The notes under the pieces: model-generated
Databases searched by the model: none
Seen by the model: the letters and a program-made list of their open reading frames with translations, nothing else
Told to the model about the DNA's origin: nothing
Program-made: the position numbers and the translations under genes
DNA from: Natronosalvus hydrolyticus
GTDB lineage: Archaea > Halobacteriota > Halobacteria > Halobacteriales > Natrialbaceae
Assembly (NCBI GenBank): GCA_025517525.1
Contig: JAOPJZ010000013.1
Span: 1 to 64,000, forward strand
Length of the DNA: 64,000 nt
Direction: 5' to 3'
Shown here: positions 50,842 to 58,805 of the stretch, in pieces
Layout of the letters: each line of letters starts with the position of its first letter
Numbering within the stretch: the first letter of the stretch is position 1

Positions 50842-51243
50842 CTACTGGTCGTCCTCGAGTTCGTCTTCGAACACGGCGTCGTCTCGAAGGTTCGGCGCGC
50901 CGACGGCGAAAATGTAGGTTTCTTCTTCCGCTATAATCTGGCGCATCGGTCCGGCATCGACGACGATGGTATCGCCCGACTCGTAGGGGAACTCCTCGCC
51001 ATCGACCTCGAACGTCCCGCTGCCCTCGATAATGAAAAAGACCTCCTCCTGGTCAATCTGTTTGTGGCGACGAACGGCGTCACCCGGTTCGTAGTGGAAA
51101 TAGTTGAAGCGCATCTCGTTGGGCCGGTCTTCACCGGCGGCCTTGAGTTCGTAGCCGAGCGTCTTGACCGCCGGCTCCTCGTCCGTCTGGGTGCGCCACT
51201 CGGCGTCCTCGAGGTTGATTTTCGAGTACATCGGGTGTACCAT
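50842..51243 (-). CDS. Small cupin-domain protein
   Basis: A 133-residue single-domain cupin. Seen: MRFNYFHYEPGDAVRRHKQIDQEEVFFIIEGSGTFEVDG (metal-binding strand pair, with only one usual His seen plainly) and SGDTIVVDAGPMRQIIAEE. It may bind a metal or a small acid. I use the ATG at 51243 (MVHPMYSKIN), not the long upstream extension, which is the wrong frame of the next gene. It shares the minus strand with the amidohydrolase and mutase genes, so a common operon is likely. Confidence 0.75.
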   Translation of the reverse strand: MVHPMYSKINLEDAEWRTQTDEEPAVKTLGYELKAAGEDRPNEMRFNYFHYEPGDAVRRHKQIDQEEVFFIIEGSGTFEVDGEEFPYESGDTIVVDAGPMRQIIAEEETYIFAVGAPNLRDDAVFEDELEDDQ

Positions 51244-51319
51244 CACACCGCGAAACCGTAAAGATATCCCGTTCGCGTCGACCGCCGCCGAATACGGGAA
51301 CGAGCGATACCCGTCGACG

Positions 51320-52180
51320 CTACACGCCGAACAGGTCTCTGGCGTTCTCGTACAGAAGTTTGCGTTCGACAGCGGGATCGAGTCCCAGCCCGTCGATTTG
51401 CTCGAGCGTATCGGGATACTCGAGCACGGGGTAATCCGTTCCGAAGACGACCTTGTCCTGCCCGCGCGTTCTGATGAACTGCGTAATGTTGTCCTCCCAG
51501 TATTTCGGGGCGTGGGCCGTCGCACCCAGATAGAGATTGTCGTGTTTCCACACCAACGCCTCGAGTTCTTTGGACCACGGCCACCCGGTGTGGCCGCCAA
51601 TGATGTCGAGTTCGGGGAAATCGAGTGCGATGTCGTCGAGCAACAGTGGCTTCCCCATCTTGCTCGGCATCTTCATTGCTGAGTGACCTACCTGCATCAT
51701 CACCGGCACCCCGAGTTCGGCACACTTCGCATAGAATGGGTAGTACTGCCGGTGATTGATCGGTCGGTCCCAGCCGTAGGGTTCCAGAAGGGCCGCGACG
51801 AAACCGTGCTCTTCGACGTACTCCTCGAGGCGCGCGACGCCAGTCATTCCCTCTCGAGGGTTGATTCCGGCCATACCTTTGAGTCGGTCTGGGTGCTCTG
51901 CGACGAGGTCGGCGACCATCTCGTGTGGGACGTCGATTTCCATCCCGCCGTCCGGGTTACCGAACTTCAGCGCCGGAATGAACACCTGATCGATGCCGTG
52001 TTCGTCCATGATCGAGACGAACTCGTCGGCCGACATCCCACGCTCCGGGGCGTACATGTCGTGTTTGCCAAAGATCTGTGCGGCGACTTCCTGCGCCTGG
52101 GACTCGTAGTACAGTCTCGTCCCCTCGGTGGTGAAGATGTTACACCAGACGTCGATTATTTTCCCGTCGCTTTCGACCAT
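51320..52180 (-). CDS. Amidohydrolase-2-fold protein with missing first metal motif
   Basis: A 286-residue TIM-barrel protein like the one at 35234. The second half is intact: VMMQVGHSAMKMP, DIIGGHTGWPW and VVFGTDYPVLEYP (Asp). The first strand that normally has HxH (for example DIHSHLW) reads IIDVWCNIFTTEG, so both His are missing. Either it binds metal differently or it is not a metallo-enzyme. Other ACMSD-family members work as decarboxylases or hydrolases. The start MVESDGKIID at 52180 is used. Same strand as the cupin and mutase genes. Confidence 0.85.
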   Translation of the reverse strand: MVESDGKIIDVWCNIFTTEGTRLYYESQAQEVAAQIFGKHDMYAPERGMSADEFVSIMDEHGIDQVFIPALKFGNPDGGMEIDVPHEMVADLVAEHPDRLKGMAGINPREGMTGVARLEEYVEEHGFVAALLEPYGWDRPINHRQYYPFYAKCAELGVPVMMQVGHSAMKMPSKMGKPLLLDDIALDFPELDIIGGHTGWPWSKELEALVWKHDNLYLGATAHAPKYWEDNITQFIRTRGQDKVVFGTDYPVLEYPDTLEQIDGLGLDPAVERKLLYENARDLFGV

Positions 52181-52249
52181 ACGCTGGCCACGCAGTGGAC
52201 AGTTATGAAACCACACGATTCAGTCCATCAAAGGGGTTATTGTACTCTC

Positions 52250-52290
52250 TTACCGGTCGGTGACAAATCGGGATGGTCGCCGACCGGTAA
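52250..52290. promoter_or_regulatory. Perfect 11-base inverted repeat upstream of the amidohydrolase
   Basis: TTACCGGTCGG (52250-52260) and CCGACCGGTAA (52280-52290) are exact inverted copies, 19-base spacer, 70-110 bases before the amidohydrolase start on the minus strand. It could be an operator or a hairpin. Confidence 0.45.
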
Positions 52291-52432
52291 ACGGTTACAA
52301 CGATTCCTATCACACCGAATCCGAACAATCGACCAATCGGACGTATTTCCGTTACGCTAGCAAATATCACCCTCACTCGAGCGAATACCGCCCCTACTCG
52401 AGTGAATAACATATCGAGAACTGAGAGACAAC

Positions 52433-52447
52433 AGCCTGTTTCAGGCT
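52433..52447 (-). terminator. Small hairpin spanning the mutase stop codon
   Basis: AGCCTG-TTT-CAGGCT is a 6-base-pair stem with a 3-base loop that includes the stop codon of the mutase gene. No T-run follows, so termination is a weak guess. Confidence 0.3.
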
Positions 52448-54141
52448 AGACCGATCTGTTCGCTATAGGCGCCGTAGTGGTCTTCGAACACCTGCATGAT
52501 TTCGCCCATCGTCGCGTAGGCTTTCACCGCCTCGACGATAGCCGGGATGGTGTTCTCATCGTTTTCGATTGCCGACTTGACCGCCTCGAGTGCCGCGGTG
52601 ACTGCTTCCTCGTCGCGCTCGGCTTTCGTTCGCTCGAGGCGCTCGAGTTGGGTCTGTTGGGCGGTTTCGCCCACGTGGAGGAGGTCCGGCGAGGTGTCCT
52701 CGTCAATAGTGAACTTGTTGACGCCGACGACGATCTCTTCCTCGCGTTCGACGCGTTCCTGGTACTCGTAGGAAGCCTCCTGAATCTCTCGCAAGAAGTA
52801 GCCGTCATCGATGCCGTTGAGGATGCCGTCCCGAACGGAGCCGTCGCCCATCTCGCGGATTTCCTCGATGTAGGCCATGGCTTCCCGTTCGACTTCGTTG
52901 GTCAGCGACTCGACCGCGAAGGAACCACCGAGCGGGTCGACGATGTCGGCAGCGCCGGATTCTTCGGCGATGATCTGCTGCGTTCTCAGCGCCACACGAA
53001 CGGCTTTCTCACTCGGCAGCGCAAGCGCCTCGTCGAAGCTGTTCGTGTGCAGGCTCTGGGTCCCGCCGAGCACGCCCGCCAGCGCTTGCATCGTCACTCG
53101 AGCGACGTTATTGATCGGCTGTTGAGCGGTCAGCGACTGACCGGCGGTCTGGGTATGGAACTTCAGACGTTTGGATTCGGCTCGTTCGGCGTCGTACCAC
53201 TCGTCCATCACGCGAGCATAAATCCGGCGTGCCGCGCGGAACTTGGCAATCTCCTCGAAAAACGAGTTGTGGCAGTTGAAGAAAAACGATAGCTGCGGGG
53301 CGAACTCGTCTACCTCGAGGCCACGATCCATCGCATCTTCGACGTAGCCGAAGCCGTCGGCGAGCGTAAACGCGAGTTCCTGAATCGCGGTCGAGCCGGC
53401 TTCGCGAATGTGATAACCCGAGACGGATATCGGGTGGAATTTCGGCGTTTCGTCGGTCGAGAATTCGACCACGTCAGTCACGAGTTTGAGCGCCGGATCC
53501 GGCGGGATCACCCACTCCTTCTGGGCGATGAACTCTTTGAACATGTCGTTCTGCAGCGTTCCATTGACCTGCTCACGTGGAACGTCCTGCTGGTCGGCCA
53601 GCGCGACGTACATCGCGTAGATAACTGCCGCCGAGGGGTTGATCGTGAAACTCGTGGAGACGTCACCGATGTCGATTCCGTCGAACAAAACCTCCATGTC
53701 TCGCAAGGTGTCGACGGCAACACCCTCCTTGCCGACCTCCCCGTCGCTCATCGGATCGTCAGAGTCGAGCCCCATCAGCGTCGGCATGTCGAACGCTGTC
53801 GATAACCCGGTTTGGCCCTGCTCGATCAGGTAGTGAAAGCGCTCGTTGGTCTCTTCGACCGTGCCGAATCCCGCGAACTGGCGCATCGTCCACGTCCGCC
53901 CGCGGTACATCGTTGGGTACGGGCCGCGAGTGTAGGGCTCCTCGCCGGGAAAGCCAAGATCCTCGAGAAAATCGATATCCTCGACGTCGTTCGGCGTGTA
54001 CAGCCGGTCGACCTCGAGGTTCGAAATCGTCGCAAAGCGGTCCTTGCGCTCGCCATACTGGTCGAGAACCGGCTCGAGCGTCTCCGATTCCCAGTCTTCG
54101 CCAGCCGACTGTATCGACTCGAGTTCGTCGTCATCGTACAT
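52441..54141 (-). CDS. B12-dependent acyl-CoA mutase, large (catalytic) subunit; isobutyryl-CoA-mutase-like residues
   Basis: A 566-residue protein of the methylmalonyl-CoA mutase large-subunit family, without the B12-binding domain, as in split archaeal and ICM enzymes. It has TRGPYPTMYRGRTWTMRQFAGFG, GLSTAFDMPTLMG, HIREAGSTAIQELAFTLADG and GTQSLHTNSFDEALALPSE. By alignment to P. shermanii MCM, residue 89 is Phe (Tyr in MCM) and residue 207 is Gln (Arg in MCM); Phe/Gln are found in isobutyryl-CoA mutase. So the substrate is likely not methylmalonyl-CoA. No small B12 subunit gene is in the window. It is followed on the same strand by other genes and preceded by an IclR regulator. Confidence 0.88.
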   Translation of the reverse strand: MYDDDELESIQSAGEDWESETLEPVLDQYGERKDRFATISNLEVDRLYTPNDVEDIDFLEDLGFPGEEPYTRGPYPTMYRGRTWTMRQFAGFGTVEETNERFHYLIEQGQTGLSTAFDMPTLMGLDSDDPMSDGEVGKEGVAVDTLRDMEVLFDGIDIGDVSTSFTINPSAAVIYAMYVALADQQDVPREQVNGTLQNDMFKEFIAQKEWVIPPDPALKLVTDVVEFSTDETPKFHPISVSGYHIREAGSTAIQELAFTLADGFGYVEDAMDRGLEVDEFAPQLSFFFNCHNSFFEEIAKFRAARRIYARVMDEWYDAERAESKRLKFHTQTAGQSLTAQQPINNVARVTMQALAGVLGGTQSLHTNSFDEALALPSEKAVRVALRTQQIIAEESGAADIVDPLGGSFAVESLTNEVEREAMAYIEEIREMGDGSVRDGILNGIDDGYFLREIQEASYEYQERVEREEEIVVGVNKFTIDEDTSPDLLHVGETAQQTQLERLERTKAERDEEAVTAALEAVKSAIENDENTIPAIVEAVKAYATMGEIMQVFEDHYGAYSEQIGLA

Positions 54142-54253
54142 ACCCGTATTCGGGCGAGGAACCTCATAATACTACGGGAACACGCAGTCAGCGAAGCGGT
54201 TCGCGTGTAACGAGGTGGAAGTTCGACGAGAACGCAAAGCCGCCCACCTGTGA

Positions 54254-55009
54254 CTACGAATACGTAATGTTGACCTGAATCACGTTCGCCGTCCGCAACA
54301 GCATGCTCGGAATCTCCTCCTCGAGCACCTCGCCGGTGATTCGGTGGGCCGGCCCCCCGACGGTGATCGCACCCTGGATACGGCCCTGACTGATAATGGG
54401 GGCCGACACGGTGTTGACGCCGTCGACGCGCTCTTCGAGGTCGGTCGAATAACCACGTTCGCGAATCGTCTCGAGTTCTTCGAACAGCACGTCCGGGTCC
54501 GTGATCGTGTTCGTCGTCACCGCCGGAAGCCCGTGTTCGTCGATAATCGCTTCGACACGCTCTCGAGGGAGATGTGCCAGGATGGCCTTGCCAGGTGCCG
54601 TCGTCGACAGCGGGAACCGTTGACCTGCATAGACATCGAGCTGTAACGCGTTCTCACCGGTTGCAATGTGCATGAGGACGCCCAGTCCGTTCTCCTCGAT
54701 CATCAAACTCGAGTGCTCGCCAGTCTCCTCTGCGAGTTTTTCGATTTCAGGCCTGGCAGATTGATAAATTTTCATACCCTGTCGATGTGACTCGCCTAAC
54801 TCGAGAAATTTCGTACTGATCGTGTACGTCCCATCGTCTTCGACGAGATAGCCAGTTTGCAACAATGTCTGGAGATAATCGTGTGCAGTGCTCTTTGGCA
54901 TCTCTACTGCGTCCGTTATTTCGGCGAACGTCGCCCCATCGAGAGCAGCGACTGCCTCGACGAAATCGAGCGTCGTTTTGGCCGTTTTGACCGGGACGGA
55001 TTCGTTCAT
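54254..55009 (-). CDS. IclR-family transcriptional regulator
   Basis: A 251-residue regulator with an N-terminal winged helix (TTLDFVEAVAALDGATFAEITDAVEMPKSTAHDYLQTLLQTGYL) and a C-terminal IclR ligand-binding domain (DVYAGQRFPLSTTAPGKAILAHLP, RERGYSTDLEERVDGVNTVSAPI). It is divergent from RdfA and upstream of the mutase on the same strand, so it probably regulates the mutase/amidohydrolase genes and itself. Three copies of TCCG-N7-CGGA lie upstream, one next to its TATA box. I use the ATG at 55009; a TTG at 55033 would extend it. Confidence 0.93.
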   Translation of the reverse strand: MNESVPVKTAKTTLDFVEAVAALDGATFAEITDAVEMPKSTAHDYLQTLLQTGYLVEDDGTYTISTKFLELGESHRQGMKIYQSARPEIEKLAEETGEHSSLMIEENGLGVLMHIATGENALQLDVYAGQRFPLSTTAPGKAILAHLPRERVEAIIDEHGLPAVTTNTITDPDVLFEELETIRERGYSTDLEERVDGVNTVSAPIISQGRIQGAITVGGPAHRITGEVLEEEIPSMLLRTANVIQVNITYS

Positions 55010-55035
55010 GCGTGACAGGGTATTTGAAATCAATC

Positions 55036-55045
55036 ATTATAAATC
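55036..55045 (-). promoter_or_regulatory. TATA box of the IclR gene
   Basis: On the minus strand the element reads GATTTATAAT; it is about 27-36 bases before the ATG at 55009. Confidence 0.6.
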
Positions 55046-55047
55046 TA

Positions 55048-55062
55048 TCCGGTAATATCGGA
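55048..55062. promoter_or_regulatory. IclR-type operator candidate 1
   Basis: TCCGGTAATATCGGA, a near-palindrome (TCCG-N7-CGGA) two bases upstream of the IclR TATA box, suited to autoregulation. Confidence 0.55.
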
Positions 55063-55181
55063 CGGGGGAAATCCAATGATAAACTATGTCTTTTTTTGTT
55101 ATTCGGTCCCCACCCCATATTAATCATGCAAAAATCGGGCGAAAGTAAATAGTGTTGATTGGTAGCATAAACCAATATGTA

Positions 55182-55196
55182 TCCGGTATAATCGGA
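55182..55196. promoter_or_regulatory. IclR-type operator candidate 2
   Basis: TCCGGTATAATCGGA, same TCCG-N7-CGGA frame as candidate 1 with nearly the same centre. Confidence 0.55.
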
Positions 55197-55288
55197 ACAC
55201 CGGTTTTGGTTTGAAATCCACCCTCAATAATTCTCAGAGAGTATTTGGGCCTATTTTGATTACTACAGGGAGAATAACGCGAATTTTG

Positions 55289-55303
55289 TCCGAGGATACC
55301 GGA
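55289..55303. promoter_or_regulatory. IclR-type operator candidate 3
   Basis: TCCGAGGATACCGGA, again TCCG-N7-CGGA; centre differs. It lies close before the TATA-like site at 55322. Confidence 0.45.
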
Positions 55304-55471
55304 TTGGGAATTTTGGTAAAGTTTATACGCGTTTCCGTTTCTGCGTGTATTTTAGACGGGAGACACACAATGGCCCCCTCCGCCCCACACGTTCGGCAAA
55401 ACCGGATTTTCCCGGAAGGCCCGTGTAACCGAAACCATTTTCCACACACTACTGATATATACTCGTATCCA

Positions 55472-56083
55472 ATGTCACCCAATGGTGGTCCCGGCCCGAG
55501 GCCAAAAGTTGTGCGCATTATCGAACAGTACGACCTCAAGGGCATCGGCGACGAACTGGAACACAAGTGGACGAGAGACGAAGACCGAATGAGCCTCAGA
55601 GCGCTTGCCGACGAATTCAACGAACGACTCGTCGAACGATCATTACGTGACGCAGCGGTCGATACGCTGACTGAAGACAGTAGCTACATCTATGCCGTAC
55701 TCAACGGTGACGCCGGAACCAGTGGTGAGCAGACGCAGCTAAAACGGCGACTCGAACGTGACGGCGTCGACGTCGAGGCACTGACGAACGATTTCGTTAC
55801 CTACCAGGCGATTCGTTCGTATCTCACGAACATACGTAAGGCGTCGGCACCAACCAAAGACGACGACACGATCAGGGATAACGCTGCAAACACCATCGCA
55901 CAGCTTCAAGAACGAACGGCAGCAGTCACGGAAAGTAAACTCTCCGGTCTCGAGTCGAGTGATCGGCTCACACTCGGAGAGCACCGCGTTCGAGTCGATG
56001 TGCGCGTGTTCTGTGAAGACTGCGGGAAACAGTACGACGTCGAAACGTTGCTCGAGAACGGTTCCTGTGGATGTAGCGAGTGA
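55472..56083 (+). CDS. rdfA: RdfA-like protein (rod-determining factor)
   Basis: A 203-residue acidic protein starting MSPNGGPGPRPKVVRIIEQYDL. It has a helical middle with LRALADEFNERLVERSLRDAA and VTYQAIRSYLTNIRKASAP, and a C-terminal zinc-finger-like part (CEDCGKQYDVETLL then CGC). This layout, and convergence with an Sph-like gene, fit the haloarchaeal RdfA family, linked to rod shape in Haloferax. I recognise it from memory and am moderately sure. The start at 55472 is a judgement; an in-frame ATG at 55370 could extend it. Confidence 0.72.
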   Translation: MSPNGGPGPRPKVVRIIEQYDLKGIGDELEHKWTRDEDRMSLRALADEFNERLVERSLRDAAVDTLTEDSSYIYAVLNGDAGTSGEQTQLKRRLERDGVDVEALTNDFVTYQAIRSYLTNIRKASAPTKDDDTIRDNAANTIAQLQERTAAVTESKLSGLESSDRLTLGEHRVRVDVRVFCEDCGKQYDVETLLENGSCGCSE

Positions 56084-56245
56084 TTGTCCGATATACCTCC
56101 CGACTCTGGAGACCGAAACGCCCCAAACAGATAACAAACGCACGCCTGGTACGTGTCACTGCCAAGAATGCGGCTCAGAAAACCAAGAATAACGCATTTC
56201 AAAACGAGGGATATCCCATCACAGGCGTACGTTTGATTGGTGTTA

Positions 56246-58219
56246 TTAGATAGACTCGATGAAATTGTGTTCGTCGTCCAGTGCTCGGGCGTCTTCCGGC
56301 AGCAAGGCGACGACGAGGTAATCGCAGTACTCACCGAAGTATTCCACCAGTGAGGCAATCCGATCCGAATCGAGCGACTCGAGTGAGTCCAACAGCACGA
56401 ACGGCAACTCCTCGTACACCTCGTGGACAAGGTATCCCGCCAGGGCAAAAATCAAACCTGTCACTTCTCGTTCGCTCTCACTCAGATGGTCGACGGTATC
56501 CTCGTAGGTCCGGCCGTCCGCAGCGCTACGAATCACGTGCAGATCGAACTCGCCACGGTTGACCGTCCGTCGACCTTCTCGAACCGACCGCTCGACACGT
56601 TCCAGCCAGATCCGCTCGATGTTCGAATAATCAAGTACCTCGAGCACCGTTTCCATGTGCTCGTTGAACGACTCGACAGCTTCTCGTTCGATGCGTTCGA
56701 TACGGGTTCGCTGGTTTTCGAGTTCGTCTCGAATCGACTCCAGGCGATCTTCGAGGGTTCCTTCTCGGTCGAGAGACGCCTCAATCTCGTCGATTTTGTC
56801 ACTCACCGATTCTCGCTCGCGTTCGAGGCGCCCAAGCGTGAACTCGAGATCGTTGGTCTGCTTGTTCAGCTCGAGCATCTGTGGCCCGTCGTCGTCGCTT
56901 TCCTCGGCAACCGTCGCCTCGAGTTCCTCAACAACCGACGACGTCTCCTCGATTTCCGCCTCGAGTTCATCTCGGCGGTCCTGTAACGACTCGAGACGGT
57001 CCTCACGGGTCACGATCTCCGTCGAAATCTCGTCCAATCGGGTTTCGATCGCCCGTCGACGCTCACGGGTCGACTCCAGTTTTCGTCGTCGCGAGCGAAG
57101 CTCTCGAATTTGGTCCTCGAGATCCTTCTGTTGATTGAGTTTCGACGCATGTAGCGATCGCATCTGCTCGAGTGTCGAGTCGATCTGGGTGCGGTCGACT
57201 TCGCTTCCACAGGTCCAACAAAGCACCGAATCGTCGCTTTCTAACAACTGGTCCGTCACTTCGTCACCCGCTCCACCAGCGTCGCCCTGCAAGAGTGCTT
57301 CTCGCACTTCAGGGTGGGTTCCCTCGAGCATTTCCTCGTTGAACTGGACGATATCCTGCAACTGACGGACTGCCCTGTCGAGAGACTTGGCTCGAGACTG
57401 AAACGTTTCGATTTCCTCGTCGATTTCGTCTTCCGCACCAGGATCAGAAGCAGGCAACTCCGCTTTCTCGTCCGTCAATTCCTCACGATCCTCTCGAAGT
57501 GCCTCGAGACTCTCACGTTCAGTCTCGATATCGAACTCCACGTCCTCGAGTGATGAGCGCAGATTGCTCAGTTCGCTCAATCGCTCGTCGAGTTCGTCCT
57601 CAGCGTCCGATCGCTCGGTCGCTTCGTCATCGATTTCCTCGATAGCTTCCTGTACAGACGCCAGTTCCTCGCGTTTCGCTTCAATTTTCTCTTCCAATTG
57701 CGTTCGTTCCTGTTCGAGTTCGGGGAGTTCTCGCTTCAACGATTCCAGCTTGTCGAGTTCCGAAGAGACCTCGTCTTTCTCCGATTTTAACCGCTCTATC
57801 TCCCGTTCAATGGCCCCAGTGTCGACTGGCCGAAGGACGAGTTCGCGAAGGTCCCCCTGAGTCGTGACAGTCCTCCGTGCCTCGTTCGATTCGAGCAAGA
57901 AGGCAAACAGGTCAGCCAGCTCTGCATCCCCCAGATACGGTTCTCCATCCATTCGAATCTCGTTTCCAGCACGCTCGAGATGTCGAATGTACGTTTTCCC
58001 CTCTAGTTCGAGTTCGGCGTACCCTGTCTCGGCATCGGCTTTTAACGAGGCTCGCTCACTCCCCAGTGCCGCCATAAACGCTTGCAGGAGCGAGGTTCGG
58101 TTCGTCGCATTGCGGCCGGAGAGGACAGTGATCCCAGGTTCGACCTCCACTTCAGTGCGGTCGATGCCACCGATATTCTCGACTTCGAGCGTGGCAGATT
58201 GTAGCAGTTCTGAAGACAT
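56246..58219 (-). CDS. Archaea-specific SMC-like coiled-coil protein (Sph-type)
   Basis: A 657-residue protein with SMC/Rad50 layout: an N-terminal head (LEVENIGGIDRTEVEVEPG), then two long acidic coiled-coil arms (about 135-300 and 340-530) separated by CWTCG (C334, C337), a Rad50-like zinc-hook CxxC, and a C-terminal head with SEREVTGLIFALAGYL and PFVLLDSLESLDSDR (Walker B-like). The Walker A is degenerate: GRNATNRTSLLQAF instead of GxxGxGKS. Such 'NATNRTS' heads are typical of haloarchaeal Sph proteins. It would bind DNA or control cell shape or chromosome structure with RdfA. Convergent with rdfA. Start MSSELLQS at 58219. Confidence 0.82.
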   Translation of the reverse strand: MSSELLQSATLEVENIGGIDRTEVEVEPGITVLSGRNATNRTSLLQAFMAALGSERASLKADAETGYAELELEGKTYIRHLERAGNEIRMDGEPYLGDAELADLFAFLLESNEARRTVTTQGDLRELVLRPVDTGAIEREIERLKSEKDEVSSELDKLESLKRELPELEQERTQLEEKIEAKREELASVQEAIEEIDDEATERSDAEDELDERLSELSNLRSSLEDVEFDIETERESLEALREDREELTDEKAELPASDPGAEDEIDEEIETFQSRAKSLDRAVRQLQDIVQFNEEMLEGTHPEVREALLQGDAGGAGDEVTDQLLESDDSVLCWTCGSEVDRTQIDSTLEQMRSLHASKLNQQKDLEDQIRELRSRRRKLESTRERRRAIETRLDEISTEIVTREDRLESLQDRRDELEAEIEETSSVVEELEATVAEESDDDGPQMLELNKQTNDLEFTLGRLERERESVSDKIDEIEASLDREGTLEDRLESIRDELENQRTRIERIEREAVESFNEHMETVLEVLDYSNIERIWLERVERSVREGRRTVNRGEFDLHVIRSAADGRTYEDTVDHLSESEREVTGLIFALAGYLVHEVYEELPFVLLDSLESLDSDRIASLVEYFGEYCDYLVVALLPEDARALDDEHNFIESI

Positions 58220-58382
58220 ATGTAGAGCCAAGAGCACCGAACATAAAAAGTTACTCGAACAGTCCAATAACGGGAAATTATTGAGTGTGACAACTCGAGA
58301 CGCCGGAGGCACAGACCCGCTGAAAGGATATAGCGATATGTAGTGTATTAAATTGGTTTAACGAATACAGAATCGACTCGAA

Positions 58383-58805
58383 TTAGATGTCGACTCCCCA
58401 CTTCCGGAGGACCGCTTCCGCATCGTCCAGGTTCTGCATCCCCGCCAGATAAATTGCTTCACGGGCATCCAACCGGTACACATCGCCGAGTCGATCCTCG
58501 AGTTCGCGTTCGGCCTCTCGAGCCTGTTGATCAGTACCCTCACGAACGAACAGTTGGTGGACGCTATCGCGTTCGTCCTTGACGTTGTTACGGCGCAGTG
58601 TGTATGGTAAGTCTGACCGGTCAAACTGACCAGTATTACCGACAGAAGGGGACGAGTTTACCGGCTCTTCGGGCACAGAACTCGAGTCTTCCCGGGGTGC
58701 CCTATCGCTAGTCCCTTCGGGTGTCGTTGCCCCAGCTTCAGCACTCTCTTCTTCATCAGTTCCCTCGTCGTCCTGTGCAAACGGATCGGTCGCACCGGAT
58801 TTCAT
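58383..58805 (-). CDS. Small partner of ParA, unknown function
   Basis: A 140-residue protein. The first 60 residues are acidic and disordered-looking (DPFAQDDEGTDEEES...). Then a conserved-looking part follows: RSDLPYTLRRNNVKDERDSVHQLFVREGTDQQAREAERELEDRLGDVYRLDAREAIYLAGMQNLDDAEAVLRKWG. No known ParB motif is seen. It overlaps ParA by 4 bases (ATGA), so it is likely the DNA-binding or adaptor partner of a plasmid-type partition system. Function is inferred from position only. Confidence 0.6.
   Translation of the reverse strand: MKSGATDPFAQDDEGTDEEESAEAGATTPEGTSDRAPREDSSSVPEEPVNSSPSVGNTGQFDRSDLPYTLRRNNVKDERDSVHQLFVREGTDQQAREAERELEDRLGDVYRLDAREAIYLAGMQNLDDAEAVLRKWGVDI

Larger units (their letters stand above)
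55010..55471. other. Spacer between IclR and RdfA genes; unusually AT-rich; three palindromes
   Basis: This 462-base region is distinctly richer in A and T than its surroundings. No protein is convincing. It contains the IclR promoter, three TCCG-N7-CGGA palindromes, an inverted TTGGT..ACCAA at 55159-55175, and TATA-like sites near 55322 and 55454 that may drive the RdfA gene. Confidence 0.5.

Noticed and set aside
51244..51600. N-terminal extension of the cupin frame at 50842
   Set aside because: It is the wrong frame of the amidohydrolase gene; residues are Arg/Thr/Ser-rich.
52441..54141. Standard methylmalonyl-CoA mutase assignment
   Set aside because: The carboxylate-binding Arg is Gln and Tyr89 is Phe, so the standard name would mislead without a check.
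54142..54210. Plus-strand frame opposite the mutase start (53812-54210)
   Set aside because: Antisense shadow of the mutase gene without any domain.
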